Below are positions 55,571 to 64,000 of a DNA stretch of 64,000 nt, in pieces. The stretch spans positions 124,001-188,000 of the forward strand of contig JAFABI010000041.1 of the NCBI GenBank assembly GCA_023426125.1. Direction: 5' to 3'. How positions within the stretch are numbered: position 1 is the stretch's first letter; each line of letters opens with the position of its first letter. The DNA is from Bacillota bacterium. GTDB taxonomy: Bacteria; Bacillota; Clostridia; Acetivibrionales; DTU013. The translations under genes were made by a program, and so were the position numbers. The notes below the pieces were generated by a model, which was not told the DNA's origin, made no database searches, and saw nothing but the letters and a program-made list of their open reading frames with translations.

Positions 55571-58500
55571 ATGAAAAAGGTACGGAAACTTACAGCCGTC
55601 CTGACGGTGGTGTTCCTGCTGGCAGGCATGATGGTTCCTTCAATTGCCACATCCACCTATGACAAGGTGTCGTATGTAGCGCAATTACTGGGCGGCCTCG
55701 GCCTGCTCACAGACGATGGAAACGGGATCGACGATGCTTATGTGACAAGGGATACCGACAAAATCGAAGCGGCACTCATGCAGCTGCGGCTGCTCGGGCT
55801 GGAGGAGAATGCGGCCGTCTTCGACGGACAGGACACCTTTACGGATGAAAATGTGCCCGACAGCCAAAAGAATATTCTGGCTTTCCTGAAAGCCAGCCCA
55901 CAGCTTGGATGGAAAGCGGATGCCCAGGGGAAATTCAATCCGTCCGGAAACATTACGGAGCAGGAATACTACAAGGCATTGCTGATTGCCCTCGGGTATG
56001 TATCCGGCACGGATTTCACTGACAGTCAGACAATCTCTTTTGCCAGAGACATAGGCCTTTATGTTTCACCGGTCATACGGAATGTGTTTATGATCAGCGA
56101 TTTTACAAATGCGACGCTAAGCGCCCTTCGCACCGAAACAAAAGGAACGGCCGGCACTTTGGCAGATGCAATCGCACAGCGCGACGCGGTTCTCGGAGAA
56201 CTGCTGGCGGACAACCATCTTTTAACCGTACCGGGCGGCAATATGGCGCCCAACTCCGGTTTTGAAGGAACAGGCGGGTGGTACTATTTTAACGGAGCGA
56301 CGCTTGTTTTCTCCGGCAATACCGTTTACAGAGGCGACCGGGCGCTTGTCCTGACCCGGCAGAACAACGGTGTGAAGTCGGACCGGCTAGCAATTGAAGC
56401 GGGTGAAGCCTATTCGGTTACCGCATGGGTCCACGGCCGCGTCAACGTGATTGCCGCCCTTTACGGGCAAAACGGTATTTGGCTCTCCAGCTATCAAAAT
56501 GTCATGGATGGGGGCCGGACCGGGGCCTGGGTGAAATTAGACGACGTTATCAAAATAGATAATCCGGACGTGGAGTATATAGACATCACGTTTACGCCGG
56601 TGGATGAAACGGTGTTCATCGACGAGGTTAAAATGATGCCTGTCACCGGGCGGCCGCTGGCAAAGGAACTATGGGCTACAAAGACAACAGCGCCAGAGCC
56701 AAAGGTGGGCTGCTACTATTTCAACAACTGGGTTATGGCAGACCAGTGGAGCCATGTTAAATATTTTGAAGAAGGCCCCATCACTCCGGTGATCGGCTAT
56801 TACCGCGACGCGCTGCCTGAAGTCCAGGAATGGCACATACAGCAGGCAAGGCAGCATGGAATATCCTTCTGGATATTTGACCTGTATTACGATATCACAA
56901 CCGATACTATTTTAGGAAACAACGCCGCCTTAAACGACGGTTTCCTGAATGCCGATTCCTGTGAAGACATGGAATTTGCAGTCATGTGGTGCAATGAGGA
57001 GGCCGACTTCACAACTTATACGGAGCAGCAGCTTCTCCGGATGGTTGAAACCATGGGGGAAAATTATTTCAGCAGGAGCAATTACCTCAAATCACCCGAC
57101 GGCCGCAATATTTTCGCCATGACAAGACCCGACAGACTGATCGACAAGCACGGTGCCGCGGGGACCCGGGAACTGCTTCGCAAAATGGATGAGGCTGCGG
57201 CGGAATGGGGCGGACTGTTCTTTCTGACGGTCAAGCAGCCTACGGTCGGCAATGTCTCACAGCTCCAGGCCGCAGGGTTCGATGCGGTGACCATGTATTC
57301 CTATTCCAACGAAGGCATGGGATCGGGCAAATCCGATGGGCCTTATAACACCATACTTCCCTATATGGACCCGCTATGGCGCAGCAGCTCCAAAAACGGC
57401 GTGCTCCCTGTGGTGCCGGTGGTGTCGCCCAATTGGGATTCACGCCCGCTGGCCGGCGTCGGAGGCCGTGGCTCCTGGCGTACCGGTTCGACGCCCGAAT
57501 TGTTCGGGGAGATGTGTGATACTTTTAAGAATTATGTGGACCCGGAGCTGAACATGATCATGGTGGGGACGTGGAACGAGTTTGGAGAGGGGTCCTATAT
57601 TGAACCGACGGTGGAAAAGGGATGCGACTATCTGGATGCGATGCAGCAGTCTTTCTTTCCGGAAGAATATGAGCCGCACACCGTGGCTGTCCCTACGAAT
57701 GACGAGCTTGAGCGGATGCAGTACAGCGATATCCCGCCGCTGGATCCCCCTATCCCGCCTGACGGCAATCTTGTCCCCAATCCGGGCTTTGAAAGCGATT
57801 ACGGCTGGGTCGTGTTTGATAATTCGAGAATCAACTACTCCACGGAGATTGTGCACGGCGGTAACCAGTCCATGATCCTGACACAGGCGCAAAACGGTGT
57901 AAAGGCGGTTGGACAGATTCAAGTCCGGCCCGGCATGGAATATGCGGTATCGGTATGGGTATACGGCAAGGCCAGACTGCGTTCGGCCCTGTTCTCGTCC
58001 ACAACCTGGCTGGGGACATACGCGGATATTGTCGAAGGAGGCCAGCAGGGCCAGTGGACCATGCTGGAAGGGGTTTTCACCGCAGATGATCCCAATATTG
58101 CGTCTTTCGACGTTGAAATTTTTTACGACGACGAAGGAGAAGACATCTATATCGATGACGCCTCCGTCAAAATCATTGAAACAGGCAGCGAAAATAATAT
58201 CATACCCAATCCCGGCTTTGAAGAAGACGGCGGATGGGTCACTTTCCTGGACGGGTTTGCCGTATCGTCCGGAAACGAGCCGGTGAGGGGAGGAGACCGC
58301 TCCTTTAAGCTTGAGAAATCCCACAGCGGGATGAAAACAACGGAAAAATTCCCGTACGCTTATGGCGATTCATACGAGGTGTCACTCTGGACATACGGAA
58401 AGACCTCCTTGCTGGTGGGGATATATGACGCAAGCGGCGGGTTCATCGGTTATCAATACACCGATATTGAAGGCGGCGGACAGGGGAGATGGCAAGAACT

Positions 58501-59050
58501 TACAGGTGACCTGACAATGTCCCTGGATGACCCTGACGCTGCGATGTTTGATATCCAAATTGTCAACGGCGAGGAGGCCACTTCAAACCAGATCGACAAT
58601 TCCAATCTGGAGGGCAGTGAAGTCATGTGGTATGCCTTCTCAGGCAACCTGCAATGGGATACCGGGTTGGCACACAGCGGCGTGAAATCGATGAAAGTTT
58701 CTCCGGCCAACGGAGGGGTGAAATATTGGCCCAACCTGGCGGTCCGGTATGGAAAAACCTACACTGTTTCGGCCTGGGTATACGGGGAGGTCACCGTCAT
58801 GGCTGCGCAGTTTGACGAAGCCGGCGGCTTGATCGGTTATTACACCGATGTGGCGCATGGGGGGACAGCCGGCAGTTGGAAGCAGATCACTGCCAGGGTT
58901 ACCATCGGTAATCCTGCGATTGACGCAATCAACATTGAATTCAGGCCGGGAAGCAGCGATGTGAACGTAGACGATATCTACTTTGTCGAAGTAAATGATG
59001 TCTTCATCGATGATGTATCGGTCATAAAGGACACCCTGGAGCTTCAATGA
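55571..59050 (+). CDS. secreted multi-module GH99-like protein with four carbohydrate-binding domains
   Basis: 1159 residues. A signal peptide (about 1-27, LTAVLTVVFLLAGMMVPSIA) is followed by a helical module (about 30-200) with SLH-like spacing. Next come a CBM4/9-like domain (about 223-372; APNSGFEGTGGWYYF), a GH99-like/WbsX catalytic domain (about 375-720; the ExxE pair in GTWNEFGEGSYIEPT near 670), and three more CBM4/9-like domains starting near 733 (VPNPGFESDYGW), 874 (IPNPGFEEDGGW) and 1006. The catalytic part is a close paralogue of the cytoplasmic protein at 40640. It should bind and cut a polymer outside the cell. AAAGGAG precedes the ATG. Confidence 0.85.
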   Translation: MKKVRKLTAVLTVVFLLAGMMVPSIATSTYDKVSYVAQLLGGLGLLTDDGNGIDDAYVTRDTDKIEAALMQLRLLGLEENAAVFDGQDTFTDENVPDSQKNILAFLKASPQLGWKADAQGKFNPSGNITEQEYYKALLIALGYVSGTDFTDSQTISFARDIGLYVSPVIRNVFMISDFTNATLSALRTETKGTAGTLADAIAQRDAVLGELLADNHLLTVPGGNMAPNSGFEGTGGWYYFNGATLVFSGNTVYRGDRALVLTRQNNGVKSDRLAIEAGEAYSVTAWVHGRVNVIAALYGQNGIWLSSYQNVMDGGRTGAWVKLDDVIKIDNPDVEYIDITFTPVDETVFIDEVKMMPVTGRPLAKELWATKTTAPEPKVGCYYFNNWVMADQWSHVKYFEEGPITPVIGYYRDALPEVQEWHIQQARQHGISFWIFDLYYDITTDTILGNNAALNDGFLNADSCEDMEFAVMWCNEEADFTTYTEQQLLRMVETMGENYFSRSNYLKSPDGRNIFAMTRPDRLIDKHGAAGTRELLRKMDEAAAEWGGLFFLTVKQPTVGNVSQLQAAGFDAVTMYSYSNEGMGSGKSDGPYNTILPYMDPLWRSSSKNGVLPVVPVVSPNWDSRPLAGVGGRGSWRTGSTPELFGEMCDTFKNYVDPELNMIMVGTWNEFGEGSYIEPTVEKGCDYLDAMQQSFFPEEYEPHTVAVPTNDELERMQYSDIPPLDPPIPPDGNLVPNPGFESDYGWVVFDNSRINYSTEIVHGGNQSMILTQAQNGVKAVGQIQVRPGMEYAVSVWVYGKARLRSALFSSTTWLGTYADIVEGGQQGQWTMLEGVFTADDPNIASFDVEIFYDDEGEDIYIDDASVKIIETGSENNIIPNPGFEEDGGWVTFLDGFAVSSGNEPVRGGDRSFKLEKSHSGMKTTEKFPYAYGDSYEVSLWTYGKTSLLVGIYDASGGFIGYQYTDIEGGGQGRWQELTGDLTMSLDDPDAAMFDIQIVNGEEATSNQIDNSNLEGSEVMWYAFSGNLQWDTGLAHSGVKSMKVSPANGGVKYWPNLAVRYGKTYTVSAWVYGEVTVMAAQFDEAGGLIGYYTDVAHGGTAGSWKQITARVTIGNPAIDAINIEFRPGSSDVNVDDIYFVEVNDVFIDDVSVIKDTLELQ

Positions 59051-59078
59051 TTGATGCAAATAAAAAATATGACGGAGG

Positions 59079-59240
59079 GAACCAGTGCCGATCTTGCTAA
59101 ATTTGCCGATAAATCAAAGGTAGGGCACATATTGTAAAAAGTGTGGCGACGCTGGTGAAAAACGGCATTGTGGCAGGCAACGGAACCGATATCAATCCTC
59201 TTGGAAAGACAACAATACGCGCCTCTGCACAGTGGGGACA
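59079..59240 (+). pseudogene. remnant of an S-layer homology (SLH) domain
   Basis: Directly after the secreted GH99-like gene, one frame reads SADLAKFADKSKVGHIL and stops. After a frame shift the sequence continues VATLVKNGIVAGNGTDINPL, then GKTTIRASA. Together they match one SLH repeat, the cell-wall anchoring module of Firmicute exoenzymes. It is probably the decayed tail of a longer version of the upstream protein or of a lost neighbour. Confidence 0.65.
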
Positions 59241-59295
59241 CAACATGCAGGGATGCCAGCGGGCAATCCGCTTTTGAGATAGTCCCTTGATATTA

Positions 59296-59332
59296 GGAAA
59301 TCTATAAGAAATTATAGATTTCCTCTTCTTTT
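59296..59332 (+). terminator. terminator closing the second glycan locus
   Basis: GGAAATCTATAA and TTATAGATTTCC pair around GAAA, followed by TCTTCTTTT. It lies about 250 bases after the GH99-like stop codon, beyond the SLH remnant. Confidence 0.8.
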
Positions 59333-59363
59333 GATGACCGATGCAGGAACAGACTCCCGGAGG

Positions 59364-59516
59364 CTTTGGAGGTGACTATTCAGGTACTGGCATTTCGGGC
59401 GAAACGAAGTGGAGCGCGGCAATCGAATAAATGCTATCTCAGTCAGAAGCAGAGATTGCCACGCCGCTTTGCTCCTCGCAATGACAACCGGGGTACCTGA
59501 ATAGTCACCTTTGGAG
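59364..59516. mobile_element. MITE, copy B, with 16-bp ends and 8-bp target duplication
   Basis: A 137-base element at 59372-59508 with perfect 16-base terminal inverted repeats, GTGACTATTCAGGTAC and GTACCTGAATAGTCAC. CTTTGGAG stands on both sides as a target duplication. The interior closely matches copy A at 22856-22993 and folds on itself. It encodes nothing and must have been moved by a transposase elsewhere. Confidence 0.85.
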
Positions 59517-59548
59517 AACAATCTTGCGGGGATGGTTTGTTAATCGAA

Positions 59549-59577
59549 TTGACAAAAACTTCGCCAGGAAATATAAT
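59549..59577 (+). promoter_or_regulatory. promoter of the ROK kinase gene
   Basis: TTGACA at 59549-59554 and TATAAT at 59572-59577, spacer 17 bases, perfect consensus. No TTAWCGNTAA operator is present, so this operon is outside the LacI set. Confidence 0.75.
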
Positions 59578-59635
59578 TAAGTAGGTGCCGTAGTATTGGC
59601 GCCATTTATGCGATCAAAGGAGAGAGGCTGAACAG

Positions 59636-60619
59636 ATGGAAAATATTATCGGTATAGATATAGGCGGCACCAAATGTGCCGTAATATTGGGCAGGAATAA
59701 AGTTGACAGCGGGAGCGGGCTTGCTGATTTGTCCATCCTGGATAAATTCAGATACAAGACTGAAAAAGGCCCGGATTACATGCTGAAAACAATTGAAAAC
59801 GGCATTGAGGAAATATTGGCTAAAAATAGCCTTCGCCGGGAGTCCATAACAAAAATAGGGATCAGCTGCGGAGGACCTCTGGACAGCAAAAAGGGAGCCA
59901 TCCTCTCGCCTCCGAATCTCCCCGGATGGGACGATATCCGGATCGTTGAGATTTTTGAGGAAAAGCTTGGTATAAAAACAAGCCTTGAGAACGATGCCAA
60001 CGCCTGTGCTCTGGCCGAGTGGAAATATGGGGCGGCAAAGGGCTTTAACAATGTGATTTTTCTGACCTGCGGGACCGGCTTCGGCGCAGGCTTGATTCTT
60101 GACGGCAGGCTGTATGGCGGAACCAATGGCATGGCTGGAGAAATAGGGCATGTAAGGCTTGAAAGCTTCGGACCTGTCGGCTATGGCAAGCGCGGTTCCG
60201 TCGAAGGCTTTTGCAGCGGGGGAGGCATAGCTCAGCTGGCAAAAACCATGGTCCTGGAAAAGCTGCAGATGGGGGAAACGGTTTCATTTTGCAGCAGCAT
60301 GGAACAACTGGATTCCATCGATGCAAAGCTCGTAGGCGACGCCGCAGAAGCCGGGGACGAACTGGCAAGGAAGATCTACGGGGTCTGCGGGGAATATCTG
60401 GGCCGGACCCTGTCAATTTTAATTGACGTGCTGAATCCCGAAATCATAGTGATTGGCAGCATTTATGCAAGAAGCACGGGTTTGCTCCGGGACCCCATGC
60501 TGGAGGCGGTCCGGCGCGAGTGCATCCGGAGTTCAAGGGAGGCATGCAGGATAGTGCCTGCCGAACTGGGGGAGAAGATAGGCGATTATGCCGCACTGGC
60601 AATAGCGGCATATATGTGA
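59636..60619 (+). CDS. ROK-family sugar kinase
   Basis: 327 residues. The ATP-binding loop is GIDIGGTKCAVILG at the N-terminus. LENDANACALAEWKYGAAKG and FLTCGTGFGAGLILDGRLYG carry the catalytic Asp (in END) and sugar-binding residues; GMAGEIGHVRLE has the conserved Glu and His. The usual zinc motif CxCGxxGC is absent: the sequence there reads GPVGYGKRGSVEGFCSGGG. Known ROK members phosphorylate glucose, N-acetylmannosamine, allose or fructose; the substrate here is open. It is followed after 94 bases by a SIS-domain gene, suggesting kinase and isomerase work in sequence. Confidence 0.9.
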   Translation: MENIIGIDIGGTKCAVILGRNKVDSGSGLADLSILDKFRYKTEKGPDYMLKTIENGIEEILAKNSLRRESITKIGISCGGPLDSKKGAILSPPNLPGWDDIRIVEIFEEKLGIKTSLENDANACALAEWKYGAAKGFNNVIFLTCGTGFGAGLILDGRLYGGTNGMAGEIGHVRLESFGPVGYGKRGSVEGFCSGGGIAQLAKTMVLEKLQMGETVSFCSSMEQLDSIDAKLVGDAAEAGDELARKIYGVCGEYLGRTLSILIDVLNPEIIVIGSIYARSTGLLRDPMLEAVRRECIRSSREACRIVPAELGEKIGDYAALAIAAYM

Positions 60620-60713
60620 TTGGGGAGTGCTGAATTTTCACCGGTACCTGCCTGGTAGTTATCCTGGCAGTTATATTGATTGATCTGAAGATTGGAAAGG
60701 GGATTGGGGCTTG

Positions 60714-61358
60714 ATGAAGGAAAAAGCAGAAAAAGTAATTGAAGGATTGATGCAGGAATTTCCTGCTTTGCAGCTTTGCAGGGAGGACATTGAAAAGGCA
60801 TTTGAAATGTTGCGAAAGTGTTATTCAACCGGCGGAAAAGTACTTATCTGCGGTAACGGCGGCAGCGCTTCGGACTCGGAGCATATAGTGGGAGAGTTGA
60901 TGAAAGGCTTTATGCTGAAGCGTAAACTAAAAGCCGGAGATGTAGATAAGATTAAGGTAATGTTTCCGGAGGATTGCGAATATTTGTCCGGCCACCTGCA
61001 AGGCGCCTTGCAGGCAATTTCCCTTGTGAGCCAGACAAGCATTTCTTCGGCTTTTATCAACGACGTGGCGGCGGACATGGTATTTGCCCAGCAGGTATAC
61101 GGCTATGGAAGGCCGGGAGACGTCCTGATAGGCTTAAGCACGTCGGGCAATTCAAAAAATGTGGTCAACGCGATAAAGGTAGCCAGAGCTTTCGGACTTG
61201 TGTCCATTGGAATGACAGGTGAAGGCGGTGGAAGGATGAAGGAGCTGTGCGATGTTACAATAACGGTTCCTGCTTCGGAGACCTACAGAATACAGGAATA
61301 TCACCTGCCGGTCTATCATGCCCTTTGTGCAATGATCGAGTATGAATTTTTTGAATAA
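60714..61358 (+). CDS. SIS-domain sugar-phosphate isomerase (GmhA-like)
   Basis: 214 residues of the single-SIS group that includes phosphoheptose isomerase GmhA. VLICGNGGSASDSEHIVGEL is the phosphosugar-binding N-terminal signature, and DVLIGLSTSGNSKNVVNAIK the second sugar-phosphate loop. ITVPASETYRIQEYHLPVYH with its conserved Glu and His is the C-terminal active-site segment. AAAGGGG stands well before the ATG. Linked to a ROK kinase it could convert the phosphorylated sugar, but it may not be a heptose isomerase. Confidence 0.85.
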   Translation: MKEKAEKVIEGLMQEFPALQLCREDIEKAFEMLRKCYSTGGKVLICGNGGSASDSEHIVGELMKGFMLKRKLKAGDVDKIKVMFPEDCEYLSGHLQGALQAISLVSQTSISSAFINDVAADMVFAQQVYGYGRPGDVLIGLSTSGNSKNVVNAIKVARAFGLVSIGMTGEGGGRMKELCDVTITVPASETYRIQEYHLPVYHALCAMIEYEFFE

Positions 61359-61464
61359 TTGCGGCTAGAGTAAAATTACTGTGGGGACGAAATAGGATAA
61401 AACCCCATAAGCAATTGAAAAGAAGATGACATCCTGTTAAGATATAAGCTCTAATATTGATAAT

Positions 61465-61595
61465 AACGAGTCCCCAAAATGTCCACCACCTCTGCAGGTG
61501 GTGGGTACCGAATTGGGTTTCAGGCGGTGAGCATATCTCCCGCCCGGGATGCATGGACGAGCAGCAAATGCAAGGCATTTGCGACCAGTCTCGTT
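61465..61595 (+). ncRNA. second copy of the structured RNA-like element
   Basis: AACGAG (61465-61470) pairs with CTCGTT (61590-61595) and encloses CCACCACCT/AGGTGGTGG (61483-61504), GGCGGTGAG/CTCCCGCC with one bulged base (61523-61544), and GAGCAG-CAAATGC-loop-GCATTTG-CGACCA (61559-61587). These match the hairpins of 41974-42190 in order, bulge position and loop-flanking sequences, while stem bases differ in a compensatory way. A further hairpin AAGGAAAT/ATTTCCTT follows at 61612-61644. No promoter or ORF partner is seen; the flank is a decayed protease gene. Confidence 0.55.
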
Positions 61596-61639
61596 GAAAC
61601 TCCGCTGCGGTAAGGAAATTTGTCTACAACCGGCATATT

Positions 61640-62250
61640 TCCTTTGAATTAGGTCGTTATAATGGTACTGCGAATAGTTGGGATATCCACTAACAGTGAT
61701 TGCTTTATTCACTGGGTTAGCAGTTGTATATCCAAAAAACCAATAGTATCACCGATACTATCTTGCATTTTGATTAATATGTGCGCGATATTGTTGTGCC
61801 CATACTTTTTTGGTTGTATGATTATAGTATGGCATGCGGTTAATAATACCTTTGACGATACCATAAAGCCGGATCCAATAGTCCATAAATCTATTGTCCC
61901 GTTTCCGTCTGTATCAAATCATTTCTACTCATGATAACTTTTTTGTAAGGATTTGATATAGCATTTGGTGCTTTTGTTAATGAGTCTCCGGGGAAAATTG
62001 TTTTAGGGGCCTGTCCGTCCGGCTTCTTGCTTAATTCCGCTACAGTGCCTGGTTTTCCAAAATTTTAGATGAGTATATGCATGTCGGAACACGTGTTGGT
62101 TTTTGCTGCATACAGCCGCGCCTTCCTCTCTGAAAACACCTGAGAAATTTCCACCTTTTCCTGAATGCTGACACCTTTACCATTTGTTCTTATGCTATTA
62201 TCATAAAAACATAATGAAACTGAAGTGGAGCTATAGTCATAATCCACCAC
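61640..62250 (-). pseudogene. decayed secreted trypsin-like (V8-type) protease gene
   Basis: The gap 61359-62283 has no intact gene. On the minus strand pieces of one protein can be read in shifting frames: VDYDYSSTSVSLCFYDNS (about 62240-62190), FPGDSLTKAPNAISNPYKKV, then TIGSGFMVSSKVLLTACHTI (about 61885-61830), and after a stop ITVSGYPNYSQYHYND (about 61703-61655). GSGFMVSxxxxLTAxH with a later SGYP recalls the His-containing start and the oxyanion region of V8-type glutamyl endopeptidases. It breaks off at the structured element. Confidence 0.45.
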
Positions 62251-62283
62251 CGGGTTCAAAATATTGAAAGGATGGAAAACCAG

Positions 62284-63609
62284 ATGAAACACAAACGATT
62301 CCTCACCTCCCTCTTCGTTGCTTGTTTGCTTGTATTCAGCCTCGCATCCTGCACGGGAACACCCTCATCCAACACAACGCCGACGCCGGGCACCACGTCC
62401 GAACAGCCCGTCGGCGGGAAGACCATAAACTATTGGGCAATGTGGAGCGAGACCGAAGTCCAGGCGGAGGTGTTCAAGGAGGCTATCGCACGGTACGAAG
62501 CTGCCACCGGTAACACCGTCAAAGTGAATTGGCTCGGCCGCGACGTACGTCTGACCCTGAAGTCGGCCATTGACGCCGGTGAGCCCATTGACATCATTGA
62601 AAACTCGCCGGACTGGCTGTACCCCAATTTTGGTACCGAGTACCTTCTGAAGCTAGATAACTATCTGAATAAGACATACGCTACTACAGGAGGCAAGACC
62701 CTGGGAGAGACCATTATACCGTCCTATATTGATTTCGCTAAAACCTATAAGGGCGACGGCTCAGTATACTACCTGCCACAGCAGCCTTCGATCGCCGGAA
62801 TGTTCTATAACAAGGCTATTTTACGGAAAGTCGGCGTAACCGCGCCGCCTGCCACATGGGCAGAGTTCCTCAATGTCTGCCAGAAGATCAAGGATGCGGG
62901 CTATGACGTGGCGACTATTGACGATGCCTACCGTCCAGCTCTCGCCGGCTCCTACCTGACGCTGCTTAAAGGCCAGGCATGGTGCGACCGGCTGAACGCT
63001 GACGCGACCGGCGGGATGTGGGGCGACCCTGCGGTGTTGCAAATGGCGCAAGCCATAGCCGATCTGGCTTCTAAAGGATACCTCAGTTCGACCACCGCCG
63101 CCAACGTGTTCCCGGCCGGGCAGCAGGAGCTCGCGGTGGGCGCCACTGCCATCTATCTGTGTAATGGGAGCTGGCTCCCGAACGAGGTAGCCGCCACTGC
63201 CGGACCCGACTTTGAATGGGGCGTATGCGGATTCCCGCTTCTGTCCGGCTCGGCCGACCCGAACACAAATCTTCAGTTTATCTCCCAGGGTTTTGCTATT
63301 TCCTCAAAGAGTCAACACCCTGATGACGCGGCGGAGTTGATCGCATACTTCATGGACGCGAAGACCCAGCAAGGGCTTGTTGACCGGGCAGCATGCGTTC
63401 CCGCCGTGGATGGCGTCAATTGGCCAGCCATGCTGGAGGACGTCAAGGTGATGCTGAACAGCATGACCGGTACCTACACAATATGGGGCAACATGAGCGA
63501 CACCAATGTCAGCGCTGCCCTCACTGAGAACTTGGGAAAACTTATGGGGGGAGACCTGACGCCCGAGGCGTTTGTAGACGCTATGAAGAAGGGCACGAAG
63601 AGAGATTGA
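62284..63609 (+). CDS. extracellular sugar-binding lipoprotein (importer 3)
   Basis: 441 residues with lipobox SLASC (Cys23), a Thr/Pro linker and a UgpB/MalE-like family 1 binding fold (NYWAMWSETEVQAEVFKEAI, GSVYYLPQQPSIAGMFYNKA, VGATAIYLCNGSWLPNEVAA). It is shorter than, and of a different subfamily from, the proteins at 31474 and 44241. It is more GC-rich than its surroundings, which may point to separate acquisition. The ATG at 62284 is better spaced to AAAGGATGG than the one at 62272. A permease gene follows after 88 bases. Confidence 0.9.
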   Translation: MKHKRFLTSLFVACLLVFSLASCTGTPSSNTTPTPGTTSEQPVGGKTINYWAMWSETEVQAEVFKEAIARYEAATGNTVKVNWLGRDVRLTLKSAIDAGEPIDIIENSPDWLYPNFGTEYLLKLDNYLNKTYATTGGKTLGETIIPSYIDFAKTYKGDGSVYYLPQQPSIAGMFYNKAILRKVGVTAPPATWAEFLNVCQKIKDAGYDVATIDDAYRPALAGSYLTLLKGQAWCDRLNADATGGMWGDPAVLQMAQAIADLASKGYLSSTTAANVFPAGQQELAVGATAIYLCNGSWLPNEVAATAGPDFEWGVCGFPLLSGSADPNTNLQFISQGFAISSKSQHPDDAAELIAYFMDAKTQQGLVDRAACVPAVDGVNWPAMLEDVKVMLNSMTGTYTIWGNMSDTNVSAALTENLGKLMGGDLTPEAFVDAMKKGTKRD

Positions 63610-63697
63610 TAATTCGACAGGCTCTGAAATTGCGGAATGGGGCGGATGGAGACGTCTGCCCCGTTCTCTCATGATGAGAGAAAAGGAGGGTCCAGCG

Positions 63698-64000
63698 TTG
63701 ATTCGTCGAAAAGAGGCGCGTTTTATTGTTTTGTGTATGGCGCCCGCACTGCTATGTTTTGCATTCCTTTTTGTGTATCCTGTCCTGAGAACCGGTTTGA
63801 TGAGTTTTTTCTCCATGTCCTCCTTCACGGATAATATGGAAAAATGGACCTTCGTCGGGTTACAAAACTATCTTACGGTTTGGAAAATGCCGCTTTTTGG
63901 CCGTTCCTTCAGAAACCTTCTGCTGATTTGGGTGGTTGGGGGTGTCGTGACGCTCTGCGTCTCGCTGTTTTACGCCGTTGTGATCTCCTCAGGTGTGAAG
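63698..64000 (+). CDS. ABC sugar permease, UgpA/MalF type, 5' part only
   Basis: The gene runs off the window end after 101 codons. TTG at 63698 follows AAGGAGGG. The text begins IRRKEARFIVLCMAPALLCF and FLFVYPVLRTGLMSFFSM (first helix), then WTFVGLQNYLTVWKMPLF and RSFRNLLLIWVVGGVVTLCV, the usual opening of UgpA/MalF-type permeases. It should pair with the binding protein upstream. Confidence 0.85.
   Translation, partial: MIRRKEARFIVLCMAPALLCFAFLFVYPVLRTGLMSFFSMSSFTDNMEKWTFVGLQNYLTVWKMPLFGRSFRNLLLIWVVGGVVTLCVSLFYAVVISSGVK

Noticed and set aside
61662..61934. 90-codon plus-strand open frame
   Set aside because: Hydrophobic text without a ribosome site; it is the antisense of the decayed protease fragments, which read better.

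Overview
The window looks like the chromosome of a saccharolytic anaerobic Firmicute (Clostridia). Pointers are LplB/YtcP-type sugar permeases with lipoprotein binding proteins, many AraC regulators, strong Shine-Dalgarno (SD) sites, consensus sigma-A promoters and an SLH-domain remnant. I cannot name a species. No tRNA, rRNA or CRISPR array was seen.

Layout. (1) 0.1-6.9 kb: histidine degradation hutH-hutU-ftcD-hutI-fchA, the route that ends in transfer of the formimino group to folate. A strong hairpin lies just before the hutH ribosome site. (2) 6.9-16.6 kb: an AT-richer defence island with a decayed zinc-ribbon gene, an XRE regulator, a TcmP / three-Cys radical-SAM pair, type III mod and res, a broken macro-domain gene, a frameshifted IS256-family element and a truncated sigma-factor gene. 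(3) 16.9-27 kb: a URO-D-like protein, four AraC regulators, a sigma/anti-sigma pair, an aldo/keto reductase with a MerR-type promoter, two small envelope proteins and an EamA transporter. (4) 27-41.7 kb: a first glycan locus with GH127, ABC importer, cytoplasmic beta-helix protein, second URO-D-like protein, AraC, MFS transporter and a GH99-like enzyme. (5) 41.7-59 kb: a second glycan locus with importer, LacI repressor, isomerase, FGGY kinase, class II aldolase, internally deleted GH38, GH36-like enzyme and a secreted multi-module GH99-like protein. (6) 59-64 kb: ROK kinase plus SIS protein, a decayed protease gene and the start of a third ABC importer.

How it works together. In region 5 nearly every promoter carries the palindrome TTAWCGNTAA, usually as two copies 12 bp apart, and the LacI gene has one copy at its own promoter. 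I infer one regulon. The importer brings in an oligosaccharide, GH99/GH38/GH36-like enzymes release sugars, and the isomerase, kinase and aldolase take one sugar to triose level. The substrate is unknown; mannose-, galactose- or 6-deoxyhexose-containing glycans fit.

Most unusual items: two divergent copies of one structured RNA-like element with compensatory changes (41974-42190 and 61465-61595), one of them in the leader of the LacI-controlled importer operon; the TcmP/radical-SAM pair joined to a type III restriction system; a 137-138 bp MITE with 16-bp terminal repeats and 8-bp target duplications; and several decayed genes (macro domain, sigma factor, SLH, V8-like protease, GH38) readable only as fragments.
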